In this document: piece by piece, positions 1 to 8,851 of the stretch | Layout of the letters: every line of letters starts with the position of its first letter | How positions within the stretch are numbered: the first letter of the stretch is position 1 | Source: CBDCWO01 sp965223405 | Lineage (GTDB): Bacteria > Bacteroidota > Bacteroidia > Chitinophagales > Saprospiraceae | Direction of reading: 5' to 3' | Assembly: GCA_965223405.1 (NCBI GenBank) | Contig: CBDCWO010000006.1 | Span: 7,103,584-7,167,583, forward strand | DNA: 64,000 nucleotides | The notes under the pieces: generated by a model | The model's input: only the letters and a program-made list of their open reading frames with translations | Database searches by the model: none | Told to the model about the DNA's origin: nothing | Program-made: the position numbers and the translations under genes

Positions 1-1262
1 ACACCGGATTTCGTTACAACAACGATCCCGACCATCGCTCGTGGGGCAACCTGATGCTGCACCAAAACGTCCGCCTTCCGTTTTATGGTATGAATGCTTC
101 CGGTCAATTCGACTACTCCAAGTCCTTTATCAACTTATACATGAGAGGATTTTCGCTAATGAAAGACCACACCAAAGCTGTATTTGATCATGATGGAACT
201 GTAATTCGAGAATCTACCACAATGTGGGGTGTTATTGCGCCCGGGGTTTATGGCATAAACCGAGAAGGACTTGAGCCGGGCCAACAAGAATCAGTTTGGC
301 ACCGCACCCACTGGAATGCCGGATTGGAAGTTGCCTGGTATCTGGCTGAGCATTATGATTACACCCAAAAGGAGGCATTTGCCAGAGATACACTCATTCC
401 CTTTGCTTCAGAAGTGGTTCGCTTTTTTGATGTACACTGGCCGCATCGCGAGGGTAAATTATTTTTCCCTGATGTACACTGTTTGGAGTCTTTCAGGAAA
501 GTTGATAATCCAATGCCATTTATTGCGGGGCTAATGTGTGTAATTGAAAGACTATTGGCCTTACCTGAACATTTAACCAAACAAGAAGATAGGAAATACT
601 GGAAGGATGTATATGCCCGAATTCCTGAAATTCCCACCTGGGAGTACCAGGGAAAAACCATTTTGGCCAATGCCGAAGTAATGAAGTCGCCAAAGGTAAA
701 TGTGGAAGTATCGGAACTCTATTCGGTATTTCCTTACCATATTTTTGGAATCGGTAAACCAAAGCTGGAGTTGGCACAGCGAACCTATCAAAACCGATCA
801 ACCTTAATTGATGAAGGTCGTTTTAAAAATCCTGGATGGTCGCCAGGTCACTTACGTGGCGGATGGCACCCTGATGCTATCATGGCTGCTATGGTTGGTT
901 TAACCGATTCTGCAAAAAAAGAAGTAACCTGGGCCTTGCACCGCCCCGTTCCTGAACAACGTTTCCCAGGCTTTTTTAAATCTACGCATGATGGAGTTCC
1001 TGATGTCCAACATTCCGGTGTAGCAGCCACAGCTTTACAAAGAATGTTGTTGCAGGATGTGAATGAAAAAATTGTTTTGCTTCCCGCCTGGCCTGATGAT
1101 TGGAGTTGCCACTTTAAACTCTTTGCTAAACAAAATACAGTTATTGAAGGAAAAGTAGAAAATGGAAAATTAGTTAGTTTGAAAGTTTCGCCTGAAAGCA
1201 GGAGGAAAGATGTGTTTCTAGGAAAGGACCTGAAAAAGCCGCTTGCTTCGGTGTTCAAATAA
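1..1262 (+). CDS. GH95/DUF5703-like (alpha/alpha)6 glycoside hydrolase, 5' truncated by window edge
   Basis: The frame is open from base 3, so this is the C-terminal part (about 419 residues) of a larger enzyme whose start lies outside the window. The first residues (WGNLMLHQNVRLPFYGM..SGQFDY) and the following RESTTMWG stretch resemble the (alpha/alpha)6 barrel of DUF5703/GH95-type proteins. The end, with ALQRMLLQD..EKIVLLPAWPDDW and then a short beta-rich tail, matches the usual GH95-type C-terminus where the barrel meets the final beta domain. These families act on terminal deoxy-hexoses or related sugars in the periplasm, but the substrate cannot be read here. It is followed 83 bases later by a sulfatase on the same strand, so it probably belongs to the same saccharide-use cluster. 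The family call is moderate; the exact specificity is unknown. Confidence 0.65.
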   Translation, partial: TGFRYNNDPDHRSWGNLMLHQNVRLPFYGMNASGQFDYSKSFINLYMRGFSLMKDHTKAVFDHDGTVIRESTTMWGVIAPGVYGINREGLEPGQQESVWHRTHWNAGLEVAWYLAEHYDYTQKEAFARDTLIPFASEVVRFFDVHWPHREGKLFFPDVHCLESFRKVDNPMPFIAGLMCVIERLLALPEHLTKQEDRKYWKDVYARIPEIPTWEYQGKTILANAEVMKSPKVNVEVSELYSVFPYHIFGIGKPKLELAQRTYQNRSTLIDEGRFKNPGWSPGHLRGGWHPDAIMAAMVGLTDSAKKEVTWALHRPVPEQRFPGFFKSTHDGVPDVQHSGVAATALQRMLLQDVNEKIVLLPAWPDDWSCHFKLFAKQNTVIEGKVENGKLVSLKVSPESRRKDVFLGKDLKKPLASVFK

Positions 1263-1345
1263 AAGAATTAAAACCATCAAAAACAGAACAAAACAAAATG
1301 GTTACTTCCACCAATAAATTGATTTAGTGTATAATTAATGAAAAT

Positions 1346-2947
1346 ATGCATAACTTTTTAAATTTTTTATGCAAGGCTTTTCTCTTATGTTGTATTATAA
1401 ATATACAAGGGGTAAAGGGTCAAGTACAAACAAAAAAGCAAAAGAAAGTAAATATTCTTTTTTTAATGAGCGACCAGCACCGTGGTGACTGTATTGGTGC
1501 TGAAGGAGCAGATTGGGTACAAACTCCTAATCTTGATAAACTGGCAAGTGAAGGAGTTTTATATACAAATGCCTATGCATCTGTTCCATCATGTTTGGCG
1601 TCAAGAGCTGGTATTTTGACCGGGATGAGTCCCTGGCAGAGTGGGCAACTGGGGTATAAACCAATTGTCGATTATTCTTACGAAATGGCACAGATGTTTA
1701 CTGATTCAGGGTATAGGACCCATGCCGTAGGTAAAAATCATTTTACTCCAATGCGACATAAGCACGGCTATCAGACGGTAGAGCTAGAAGAGGCATGGTA
1801 TACATCACGTGTAGGATTACATGCCATACTGGAGAAAAACAGAAATATTCCCCTAAATGACTCGCTTAAGTGTGATTATACCCGCTGGTTTGAGAAGCAA
1901 ATGCCCGGAGTATCTTTAAATGCTTCAGGTCTTGGTTATACTGACCATAATGGAGATGTTTTTCCTTTCGAAGATAAATACCATCCAACCCATTGGACGG
2001 CACAGCGGGCGGTTGAGTTTTTGGAGACTTACGACGGGGAAGCTCCATTTTTGCTAAAAGTTTCTTTTCAACGGCCGCATCCACCGTTTGATCCACCGGC
2101 AAGATGGATGGAGCACTACAAAGACACTAATATTCCTAAAGCCAGAGTAAGTAGTTGGTCTGAACAAAAAAATGGGAATAAAACCGGGTTGTTAAAGGAA
2201 TTGAGAAATCCTACGACTGCCAATGTTCCCCTTGAAGAGATTGAGTCATCAAGACGTGCTTATTATGCAACTATTTCTCACGTTGATGAACAACTGGGAA
2301 GGGTAATTGAAGCTTTAAGGAAAAGGGGCGAAATCGAAAATACATTGATTGTATATACTTCCGATCATGGTGACATGATGGGTGACCACTATTACTGGCG
2401 AAAATGCCGTCCATATGAGGGTTCTGCACGCGTTCCAATGATACTATATTGGCCGGAGAGTCTGCGATTAAATGCAAAGCGTGGTCAGGTAAGGGAAGAC
2501 CTTGTTGAACTCCGTGATCTTCTGCCAACTTTTTTGGATGCAGCAGGTTTACTACAACCTGAGGTTATGGATGGTGTCAGCATGTTAAATACATTAAAAG
2601 CCAAACCATGGAGAGATATACTTGATTTGGAACATGCCCAGTTGTATGAACCGGATAATGCCTGGGTGGCACTTACAGACGAAAGGTATAAATACATCTA
2701 TTTTACACTCACCGGGCAACAACAATTGTTCGATTTACAAAATGATCCGCATGAATTATTTGATCTCGCCTCCAAAGGTGTATTCAAAAAAAACAAAGCG
2801 CTAATTGAAGAGTGGCGGGCTAAAATGATTAAACACCTTGAAATAAGGGGTGAGCAGTGGGTAAAGAATGGTGAATTAGTGATTCAAAAGAAATCAATTT
2901 ATTACGGAGAAAACCATCCGGTATTTGGAAAAAACACTCAGAAGTAA
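1346..2947 (+). CDS. Formylglycine-dependent sulfatase (S1 family)
   Basis: 533 residues. An N-terminal hydrophobic signal segment (about residues 3-25) predicts export. The alkaline-phosphatase-fold sulfatase core starts with NILFLMSDQHRGD near residue 36. The sulfatase signature is SCLASRAGILTG with the formylglycine Cys at residue 83; the third position is Ala rather than the usual Pro (C-x-A-S-R), a variant the maturation machinery accepts in known sulfatases. The second metal-binding motif TSDHGDMMGDH is at residues 338-348 with Asp340 and His341. The C-terminal subdomain ends with the typical YKYIYF...LFDLQNDPHELFDLA segment. It should hydrolyse sulfate esters on a carbohydrate in the periplasm. 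It sits 17 bases upstream of a GH20 gene, so the two are probably co-transcribed. The substrate position is not deducible from sequence alone. Confidence 0.9.
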   Translation: MHNFLNFLCKAFLLCCIINIQGVKGQVQTKKQKKVNILFLMSDQHRGDCIGAEGADWVQTPNLDKLASEGVLYTNAYASVPSCLASRAGILTGMSPWQSGQLGYKPIVDYSYEMAQMFTDSGYRTHAVGKNHFTPMRHKHGYQTVELEEAWYTSRVGLHAILEKNRNIPLNDSLKCDYTRWFEKQMPGVSLNASGLGYTDHNGDVFPFEDKYHPTHWTAQRAVEFLETYDGEAPFLLKVSFQRPHPPFDPPARWMEHYKDTNIPKARVSSWSEQKNGNKTGLLKELRNPTTANVPLEEIESSRRAYYATISHVDEQLGRVIEALRKRGEIENTLIVYTSDHGDMMGDHYYWRKCRPYEGSARVPMILYWPESLRLNAKRGQVREDLVELRDLLPTFLDAAGLLQPEVMDGVSMLNTLKAKPWRDILDLEHAQLYEPDNAWVALTDERYKYIYFTLTGQQQLFDLQNDPHELFDLASKGVFKKNKALIEEWRAKMIKHLEIRGEQWVKNGELVIQKKSIYYGENHPVFGKNTQK

Positions 2948-2964
2948 CTATTAAAAATATAAAA

Positions 2965-4521
2965 TTGATGAGGATAATTAAAGCAATTATAATTTTTGCC
3001 ATAGCCGTTTTATCAATTGGCGTTCAGGGGCAGAGGCTTACTGTTATACCCTATCCCACAACGCTTGAACAGCAAGACGGTCAATTTAAGTTGAATGAGA
3101 ATACCATTATTACCCATGATGGAAATCTTGAATTCCGGGCAAAACAGCTAAAGGCCTATCTGGATCCTGCTACAGGGTTTGACCTGAAAATAGGCCTGGC
3201 AAAAAAGAAGGATCAACAAATTGCACTAAAGTTAAACAATGAGTTAACGGATTTAGGCAATGAAGGATACACAATTGAAGTTAAGCAAAACAAGATTCTT
3301 ATTGAAGCATTACACCCGAACGGGATTTTTTACGCTTTGCAAACCCTGCGCCAACTGTTGCCAAAGGATATATTTCGACATGCGAAAACAGACGTTGTAG
3401 CATGGAATATCCCTGCATGCCGGATTATTGATAATCCCGAATATGCGTGGAGAGGTTTAATGATTGACTACAGCAGAACATTTTGGAATAAGCGAATTAC
3501 CAGAAAATACATTGATGCACTGGCACTTTATAAGATGAATAAATTGCATATGCACCTTACAGATGATCAGGGGTGGCGACTTGAAATAAAGAAATACCCT
3601 AAACTAACGGAAATTGCTTCTAAATTCCACCCTTCCTTTAATGAACCGAAAGAAAGGGAAGGTTATTATACACAGGATGACATAAAAGAATTGATTGCCT
3701 ATGCAGCAGCGCGTAATGTTGAAATAATCCCTGAAATTGAGCTTCCCGGGCATTCTGCAGAAGTATTTGCCGTTTACCCGGAATTGTCCTGCAAAGGAGA
3801 TACATTTAAAATTCATCCCTTTAAATCAGGCCCGGGAATACATAAAGAAATATTTTGTGCAGGAAACGACGAAACCTTCGTGTTTTTAAAAGATGTTCTT
3901 ACCGAAGTGAGTGAATTGTTTCCTTCAAAGTACATTCACATTGGTGGTGATGAGGCTCCGAAGAATCATTGGAAAGAATGTGACAAATGCCAGCAAAGAA
4001 TTAAGGAAGAGGGACTTCATGATGAGCATGAATTGCAAAGCTGGTTTGTCAAAAAAATAGAAAGACATTTGTCAACCCTCGACAAAAGATTGGTAGGCTG
4101 GGATGAAATAACAGAAGGGGGATTAAGTAAAACAGCCACTGTTATGCATTGGAGAGGGTGGAAAAAAGATATTTCTGAATCTGTCCTTAGCGCTGGTAAT
4201 AATATAATTAGATCACCAACTACTCATTGTTATTTTGATTATCCCCACAAAAAACTTCCCGTGGAGAAAGTCTACTCTTATCAACCGGCACCTGCAAACA
4301 TGAATCAAAATCATAAAGAACAGATTCTTGGTGTTCAGGGTAATTTTTGGTCGCATATTAACAGGATAGAGCCCGAAATGGATAAACAGGTATTTCCTCG
4401 ATTAATTGCACTTTCAGAGGTGGGATGGTCCAGGGAATCAAATAAAAACTGGGATGATTTTCTATTACGCCTTGATCAGCATTTTCAGATTTTAGACAGA
4501 TTGGATATTTATTATTATTAA
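2965..4521 (+). CDS. Beta-N-acetylhexosaminidase, GH20
   Basis: 518 residues with a signal peptide (about 1-22, ending SIGVQGQ). Residues 25-150 form the GH20b N-terminal domain (VIPYPTTLEQQDGQFKL). The catalytic TIM barrel begins at AWRGLMIDYSR (161-171). The barrel motif KLHMHLTDDQGWRLEIK (193-209) is followed by the catalytic Asp329-Glu330 pair in HIGGDEAPK. The Asp orients the substrate 2-acetamido group and the Glu is the acid/base. The enzyme removes terminal beta-linked GlcNAc or GalNAc. It is flanked by two sulfatases on the same strand with 17- and 20-base gaps, which argues for one operon acting on a sulfated, N-acetylhexosamine-containing glycan. That substrate is an inference from neighbours. 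Length and domain order are normal for the family. Confidence 0.93.
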   Translation: MMRIIKAIIIFAIAVLSIGVQGQRLTVIPYPTTLEQQDGQFKLNENTIITHDGNLEFRAKQLKAYLDPATGFDLKIGLAKKKDQQIALKLNNELTDLGNEGYTIEVKQNKILIEALHPNGIFYALQTLRQLLPKDIFRHAKTDVVAWNIPACRIIDNPEYAWRGLMIDYSRTFWNKRITRKYIDALALYKMNKLHMHLTDDQGWRLEIKKYPKLTEIASKFHPSFNEPKEREGYYTQDDIKELIAYAAARNVEIIPEIELPGHSAEVFAVYPELSCKGDTFKIHPFKSGPGIHKEIFCAGNDETFVFLKDVLTEVSELFPSKYIHIGGDEAPKNHWKECDKCQQRIKEEGLHDEHELQSWFVKKIERHLSTLDKRLVGWDEITEGGLSKTATVMHWRGWKKDISESVLSAGNNIIRSPTTHCYFDYPHKKLPVEKVYSYQPAPANMNQNHKEQILGVQGNFWSHINRIEPEMDKQVFPRLIALSEVGWSRESNKNWDDFLLRLDQHFQILDRLDIYYY

Positions 4522-4541
4522 GAAATTTAAAAACTATTGAC

Positions 4542-6005
4542 ATGAATTTGAACACATTACTTAAAAACAGCAAGTTCATTTTTGGACTAATCATATCCAT
4601 AACGTTTTTCCCTTCATGTCAGGAAGAGCAAGCGCCTAATATCATATTTATTATGAGTGATGATCATAGTACAGGCGCGATAAGTGCTTATGGGAAATCA
4701 CTGGTCAAAACGCCTAATATTGATATGCTGGCAGAGCAGGGAATGCGATTCAATAACTGCCTTAATGTAGTCTCTCTTTGCGGACCGAGCAGGGCCGCTA
4801 TTATTTCAGGCAGGTATAGTATGCATAATGGCTACAAACGTAATGGCGACCTCTTTGACAGAAACCAGTACACCATTCCGCAATCGATGCAGCAAGGAGG
4901 ATATCAAACAGCTCTTTTTGGAAAGTGGCACCTCCTAACGGAACCAGCCGGCTTTGATTATTACAATATTCTTCCGGGCCAGGGTAGTTATTTTAATTCC
5001 CGTTTTAAGGAAACTGGGCAAGAATGGGAAGATGGAGGAAAAGGTGGAAAATCTCAGAAAGGGTACACTACTGAATTGATTACCGACAATGCCATTGAAT
5101 GGATTAAGAACCGTGATAATACAAAACCTTTCTTTGCAATGGTTCATCACAAAGCCCCTCATACACCCTATCGATATCCTGAAAAATATAAAAAGCTGTT
5201 TGCAGATATTGATTTTGAGGAACCTGAAAATTTTTATGATGAATTTGAAGGAAAGAACCCTGACCTTGTCAATAACGAATGTGTATTTTCTAAATTTTTA
5301 ACCATCGATCCTGCTCATTTTGCCGAGGAAGTACCGGACTCGATAGAATATGGAACATTGGCTTATAAAAAATGGGGATATCAAAGTATATTAAAAGGTT
5401 ATTACCGCCTGGTTACTGCCATGGACGAAAACATTGGCAGACTAATGGATTTTGTGGATGAATCCGGACTGGCTGAAAATACCATTGTAATTTATACATC
5501 GGATAACGGTTGGTTCATGGGCGACCATGGATTATTTAACAAAATGTGGATGTACGATGAGTCTTTACGCGTGCCATTAATTGTGCGATATCCCGGAAAA
5601 ATTAAAGCAGGATCGGTTAATGATGACATTGTTTCAGTACTGGACTTCGGACCTACCTTTAGTGATTATGCAAGTATGGATGAAGACAAAAGATTCCAGG
5701 GAACATCATTCAAAGATATTCTCCATGGCCGTACACCCAAAAACCGTGAATCTGCTCATTTTTATCATTATTTCGAACAGTGGGGTGTTCCGTCGCATTA
5801 TGGTGTGCGTACCGAAGATTATAAGCTAATCCACTTTTACGAAGCAAAAGAAGAACCAAAATGGGAATTATACGATATGAAAAAGGATCCCAAAGAAATG
5901 GTGAATCTTGTTTATAATAATGAATACAAGTCTGTTTTAGAAGATATGAAACAGCAATTGGCAGAGCGTAAGAGGCTATGTGAAGAAACACCAATTGAGC
6001 AATAA
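4542..6005 (+). CDS. Formylglycine-dependent sulfatase lipoprotein (S1 family)
   Basis: 487 residues. The N-terminus has a hydrophobic segment ending in a lipobox-like FPSC, with Cys26 as the probable lipidation site and acidic residues right after it. The core begins APNIIFIMSDDHS (31-43) with the paired metal-binding aspartates. The formylglycine signature is LCGPSRAAIISGR with Cys80 (classical C-x-P-S-R). A substrate-site HHKAPH is at 202-207, and the second metal motif TSDNGWFMGDHG is at 319-330. The general look is that of the GlcNAc-6-sulfatase-like part of family S1, which would fit the adjacent GH20 gene, but I cannot prove the subfamily. The gene follows the GH20 gene by 20 bases and is followed 15 bases later by a broken GH20 copy. 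Confidence 0.9.
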   Translation: MNLNTLLKNSKFIFGLIISITFFPSCQEEQAPNIIFIMSDDHSTGAISAYGKSLVKTPNIDMLAEQGMRFNNCLNVVSLCGPSRAAIISGRYSMHNGYKRNGDLFDRNQYTIPQSMQQGGYQTALFGKWHLLTEPAGFDYYNILPGQGSYFNSRFKETGQEWEDGGKGGKSQKGYTTELITDNAIEWIKNRDNTKPFFAMVHHKAPHTPYRYPEKYKKLFADIDFEEPENFYDEFEGKNPDLVNNECVFSKFLTIDPAHFAEEVPDSIEYGTLAYKKWGYQSILKGYYRLVTAMDENIGRLMDFVDESGLAENTIVIYTSDNGWFMGDHGLFNKMWMYDESLRVPLIVRYPGKIKAGSVNDDIVSVLDFGPTFSDYASMDEDKRFQGTSFKDILHGRTPKNRESAHFYHYFEQWGVPSHYGVRTEDYKLIHFYEAKEEPKWELYDMKKDPKEMVNLVYNNEYKSVLEDMKQQLAERKRLCEETPIEQ

Positions 6006-6020
6006 GCGATTAAAAAAATC

Positions 6021-6257
6021 ATGTATAGAAATTCAATACTGCTTGCGCTTATCTCGATAAGCCTGAATTTATCCGCCCAACGATATGTGCCAGAAACCAT
6101 TTTGCCGGTAATTCCACAACCCAACAAGATGGAGCTTGTGGAGGGTTATTTTGAATTGAGTTCATCAACAAAGCTTGTTATTTCAGATGAAACTCAGGCA
6201 AAGGTTGCCCCGTGGTTAGTTAATAAAAATAGAGGGATGAAATCAAGTTTAATTTAA
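6021..6257 (+). pseudogene. 5' stub of a GH20 hexosaminidase
   Basis: This 78-codon reading frame has a signal peptide (MYRNSILLALISISLNLSAQ) followed by the beginning of a GH20b domain (PVIPQPNKMELVEGYFEL). It stops after about 72 GH20-like residues, before any catalytic barrel. The last six codons (from 6237) appear to be the start of a neighbouring sulfatase gene, ATGAAATCAAGTTTA, now fused in frame to the stub. A sequence beginning the same way recurs at 11674. So the 3' 85% of a GH20 gene was deleted up to the start of the next gene. No function is expected. The intact GH20 gene at 2965 is a paralogue, not the missing half. Confidence 0.75.
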
Positions 6258-7197
6258 AATGGCAATATCAGTAGTTTTTGTTGTTGTCACCTGGACCTGT
6301 ATTAAAGGACAGAATATTGAAAGCGACCGAAAACCAAATGTAATTATTATATTCTCTAACGACATGGGATATGCAGATGGAACAGGCGGAAAACCCATTT
6401 TTCCTTTACCTTGCTTTTAATGTAGTACATGCCCCAATGCACTCTTTAGAAAAAGACTATGTTAAACTTAAGGAGGGTAAATGGAAACACCCCATGAGAA
6501 AAACATATAGTGGGATGATGACAGCAATGGATCGCAGTATTGGTCGCGTGTTGGATAAAATTGAAGCTCTTGGTCTTGAAAAAAATACCATTGTTTTATT
6601 CCTTAATGATAACGGTGGTGGTGGCAGTTCAGAATATTATGCACACCATTCTCGCAACTACGCAGATAACTCACCATACAGAGGATACAAATTTGACCTG
6701 TATGAAGGAGGTATTCGAACACCATTCTATATGAAGTGGCCAGGTCATGTAAAAAAGGAAGTCGTTACGATGGATTGGTAAGCAGCATGGATGTCTTTCC
6801 AACTGTAGTTAAAGCTGCAGAACTTGAATTATTTGAGCAGGCATGCGATGGTGTTGATTTACTGCAATATCTCAAAAAGCAGTCTAAAGAAGAACCTCAT
6901 ACCTGGCTATGTTGGGAAAACAGAAACTGGTCAAAAGTTGCATCAAGGCCTGATTGTATCCCTCATGTTCGTGTACATAACCAAGCGATTCGTAAAGGCA
7001 ACTGGAAATTAGTTCGGTATTTTGTCGATATAGATTCAGAAGATGCTCTACCATTTTGGCAGTTATATGATTTATCCAAAGATATTTCGGAGAGTAATGA
7101 TATAGCACAACAGCATCCTAGGATTGTAGAGGAACTAAGTGGTATACATCAAGAATGGCATGCATCTATGTTGCCTAGTTTGCAGGAGAAAAGATGA
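6237..7197 (+). pseudogene. Sulfatase pseudogene, internal deletion plus frameshift
   Basis: Three pieces of one S1 sulfatase can be read. From 6259 comes a hydrophobic leader and RKPNVIIIFSNDMGYADG, the normal sulfatase start. At about 6363-6375 the frame changes and jumps straight to MEQAENPFFLYLAFNVVHAPMHS, which in intact enzymes lies roughly 200 residues later. The formylglycine motif and surrounding region are therefore missing. The middle piece (6371-6781) keeps the second metal motif as LNDNGGGG and ends RTPFYMKWPGHVKK. An indel in the A6 run at 6751-6756 shifts it, and the correct C-terminus (SRYDGLVSSMDVFPTVV...NWKLVRY...LYDLSKDISE) continues to 7197. With the active-site Cys lost it cannot be an active sulfatase. 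Confidence 0.85.
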
Positions 7198-7757
7198 AAT
7201 AAATAGAATGTTAGATACTAGTTAACCGGATCCGAAAATTTGTTTTGATGAACACAAGGAAGAACCAGTGTAGAATCACCATTTGCAGTTAAGAATGGTT
7301 GAAACGGTTTGTTTTATAACTTTTAACCCTAACTTTCTGCTGTTTATGCATCGGTTCAGGAGTTAGCTTTTGGCAGGAACACCGAACCTTAAAAAGGTTG
7401 GTTAGTTGCAGATGTTACAAAAACAACAATGAAGCGGCATCAACCTGAAACCAAAATGTATGAAACTGCTTTTTTATGGCTACCGGAAAGAGCCTGTCCC
7501 TATCGGACAGGCTTGACAGGCTAATTGAAGCAGCATAAGAATTAAATTATGCCTAAAATGATTAAGATAGGGAAGAGTTCCCTTCAGTTAAAATTAGAAA
7601 TCGAAAAAAGGGATATCTTTACTGCCAGGGCAAGGACATACTAAGTATTTATGACGGGAGTAATATTAATTGGCCAACACTAACTTAGTTTTTGCATTAT
7701 AATCGAACTATACTCAATACAAATTTTTCGAGTTAGATAACTTGGGAAACATAACAA
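7198..7757 (+). pseudogene. Gene-poor stretch with a fossil fragment of a propeller glycoside hydrolase
   Basis: No intact gene is visible in these 560 bases. Bases about 7206-7300 align clearly with 11279-11364 inside the intact lipoprotein gene at 10689. Shared runs include GATCCGAAAATTTGTTT and AGAATCACCATT (GGAATCACCATT in the intact gene). The copy is interrupted by small indels and stops, so it is a decayed paralogue. The rest, up to the start of the next gene at 7758, contains a hairpin at 7491-7513 and otherwise looks like further decayed coding sequence that I cannot assign. Confidence 0.6.
7491..7513. terminator. Perfect 9-bp hairpin, possible terminator or repeat element
   Basis: AGCCTGTCC at 7491-7499 pairs perfectly with GGACAGGCT at 7505-7513 around a 5-base loop. 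A further partial copy, GACAGGCT, follows at 7515-7522. There is no T-run on either side, so a Rho-independent terminator is only one option; GC-rich inverted repeats of this kind are also common intergenic elements in Bacteroidota. Confidence 0.4.
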
Positions 7758-8831
7758 ATGAAAAAATTAGCTTTCTTTTTTGTAGTTTCTATTACTATAT
7801 CAGTTCTGTCCTGTCAAACAAAACCACAGCAATTAGACTTAAACAGTATGATGAGGGATGTGCCGTCTACTGCAAAATTTGCAATTGATAGCACCTATGT
7901 CTGGGGAGGCTCTTTAATAGAGGGTGACGATGGATTGTATCACATGTTCTATTCAACATGGCATCAGAAGTATGGTTGGGATGCCTGGGTTACACACTCC
8001 TATGTAGCACACGCAGTATCAGCCAGCCCGTTTGGACCGTTTAAACACAAAGATGTGGCCTTGCCTGCACGTGGTGCGGAATATTGGGATGGCTCATGTA
8101 CACATAATCCAAACATTCGTAAATTCGGTGATAAATATTACCTCTATTATATGGGGAATACCGGTGACGGAAAATATCACGTTGGATTAAACTACACCCA
8201 TCGAAATAATCAACGCATTGGCGTAGCTGTTGCTGATAGCCCCAACGGACCCTGGAAACGATTTGATAAGCCGGTAATTGATGTAAGTCCTGACAGCACT
8301 GCTTTGGATGCACTTATGGCCTCCAATCCCGGGGTTACTCAAGGACCCGATGGAGGATATTTAATGATATACAAAGCAGTAGGTAAAAAGATAAAGGGAA
8401 ATTTTGGCGGGCCGGTTGTAATATGTGCAGCTACATCAGAAAGTCCTACCGGTCCCTTTAAAAAGTACAACGAGCGTATATTTAAACCTGAAGGAGACCA
8501 TAATTTCGCAGCGGAAGATCCTCATGTGTGGTATCAGGATGGAAAGTACAGAGCTATTGTAAAAGATATGCATGGTGCATATACCGATAAAGGACAGGCT
8601 TTATTGTTGTTTGACTCTGAAGATGGCCTTAATTGGAGTCTGGCGGCTAAGCCTTTGGTCTCAGGTATTGAAATTAATTGGGAAGGTGGGGAAGTTCAAA
8701 AGGTGAAGCTTTTAGATCGTCCACAGTTGTATCTTGAAGATGGCAAACCAGTAGCCTTACTGTGTGCAGTCAGCCCTGGCAACCCATTTAAGGAAGTCAC
8801 CTTTAATGTACAAATTCCTCTTGATAAGTAA
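7758..8831 (+). CDS. Five-bladed beta-propeller glycoside hydrolase-like lipoprotein (GH43/GH117-like)
   Basis: 357 residues. The signal segment ends in LSC with Cys19 as the lipobox cysteine, so it is probably a membrane-anchored lipoprotein. The body has repeated blade-like motifs typical of GH43/GH117/GH32-type propellers: WGGSLIEGDDGLYHMFYSTW near 49-68, HNPNIRKFGDKYYLYYMGNT near 116-135, and AEDPHVWYQDGKYRAIVKD near 255-273. Phrases such as SPNGPWKR and SPTGPFKK are the usual 'period of the propeller' strands. Acidic residues in the DG/ED positions could be catalytic, but I cannot assign them. It is followed 20 bases later by a sulfatase. A role in trimming the same sulfated glycan is an inference from context. 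Confidence 0.75.
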   Translation: MKKLAFFFVVSITISVLSCQTKPQQLDLNSMMRDVPSTAKFAIDSTYVWGGSLIEGDDGLYHMFYSTWHQKYGWDAWVTHSYVAHAVSASPFGPFKHKDVALPARGAEYWDGSCTHNPNIRKFGDKYYLYYMGNTGDGKYHVGLNYTHRNNQRIGVAVADSPNGPWKRFDKPVIDVSPDSTALDALMASNPGVTQGPDGGYLMIYKAVGKKIKGNFGGPVVICAATSESPTGPFKKYNERIFKPEGDHNFAAEDPHVWYQDGKYRAIVKDMHGAYTDKGQALLLFDSEDGLNWSLAAKPLVSGIEINWEGGEVQKVKLLDRPQLYLEDGKPVALLCAVSPGNPFKEVTFNVQIPLDK

Positions 8832-8851
8832 GTATGAAATGATTGGTAAGT

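Noticed and set aside
8843..8851. TTG start for the sulfatase at 8852
   Set aside because: The ATG three codons downstream starts exactly at the signal peptide and is the better choice.
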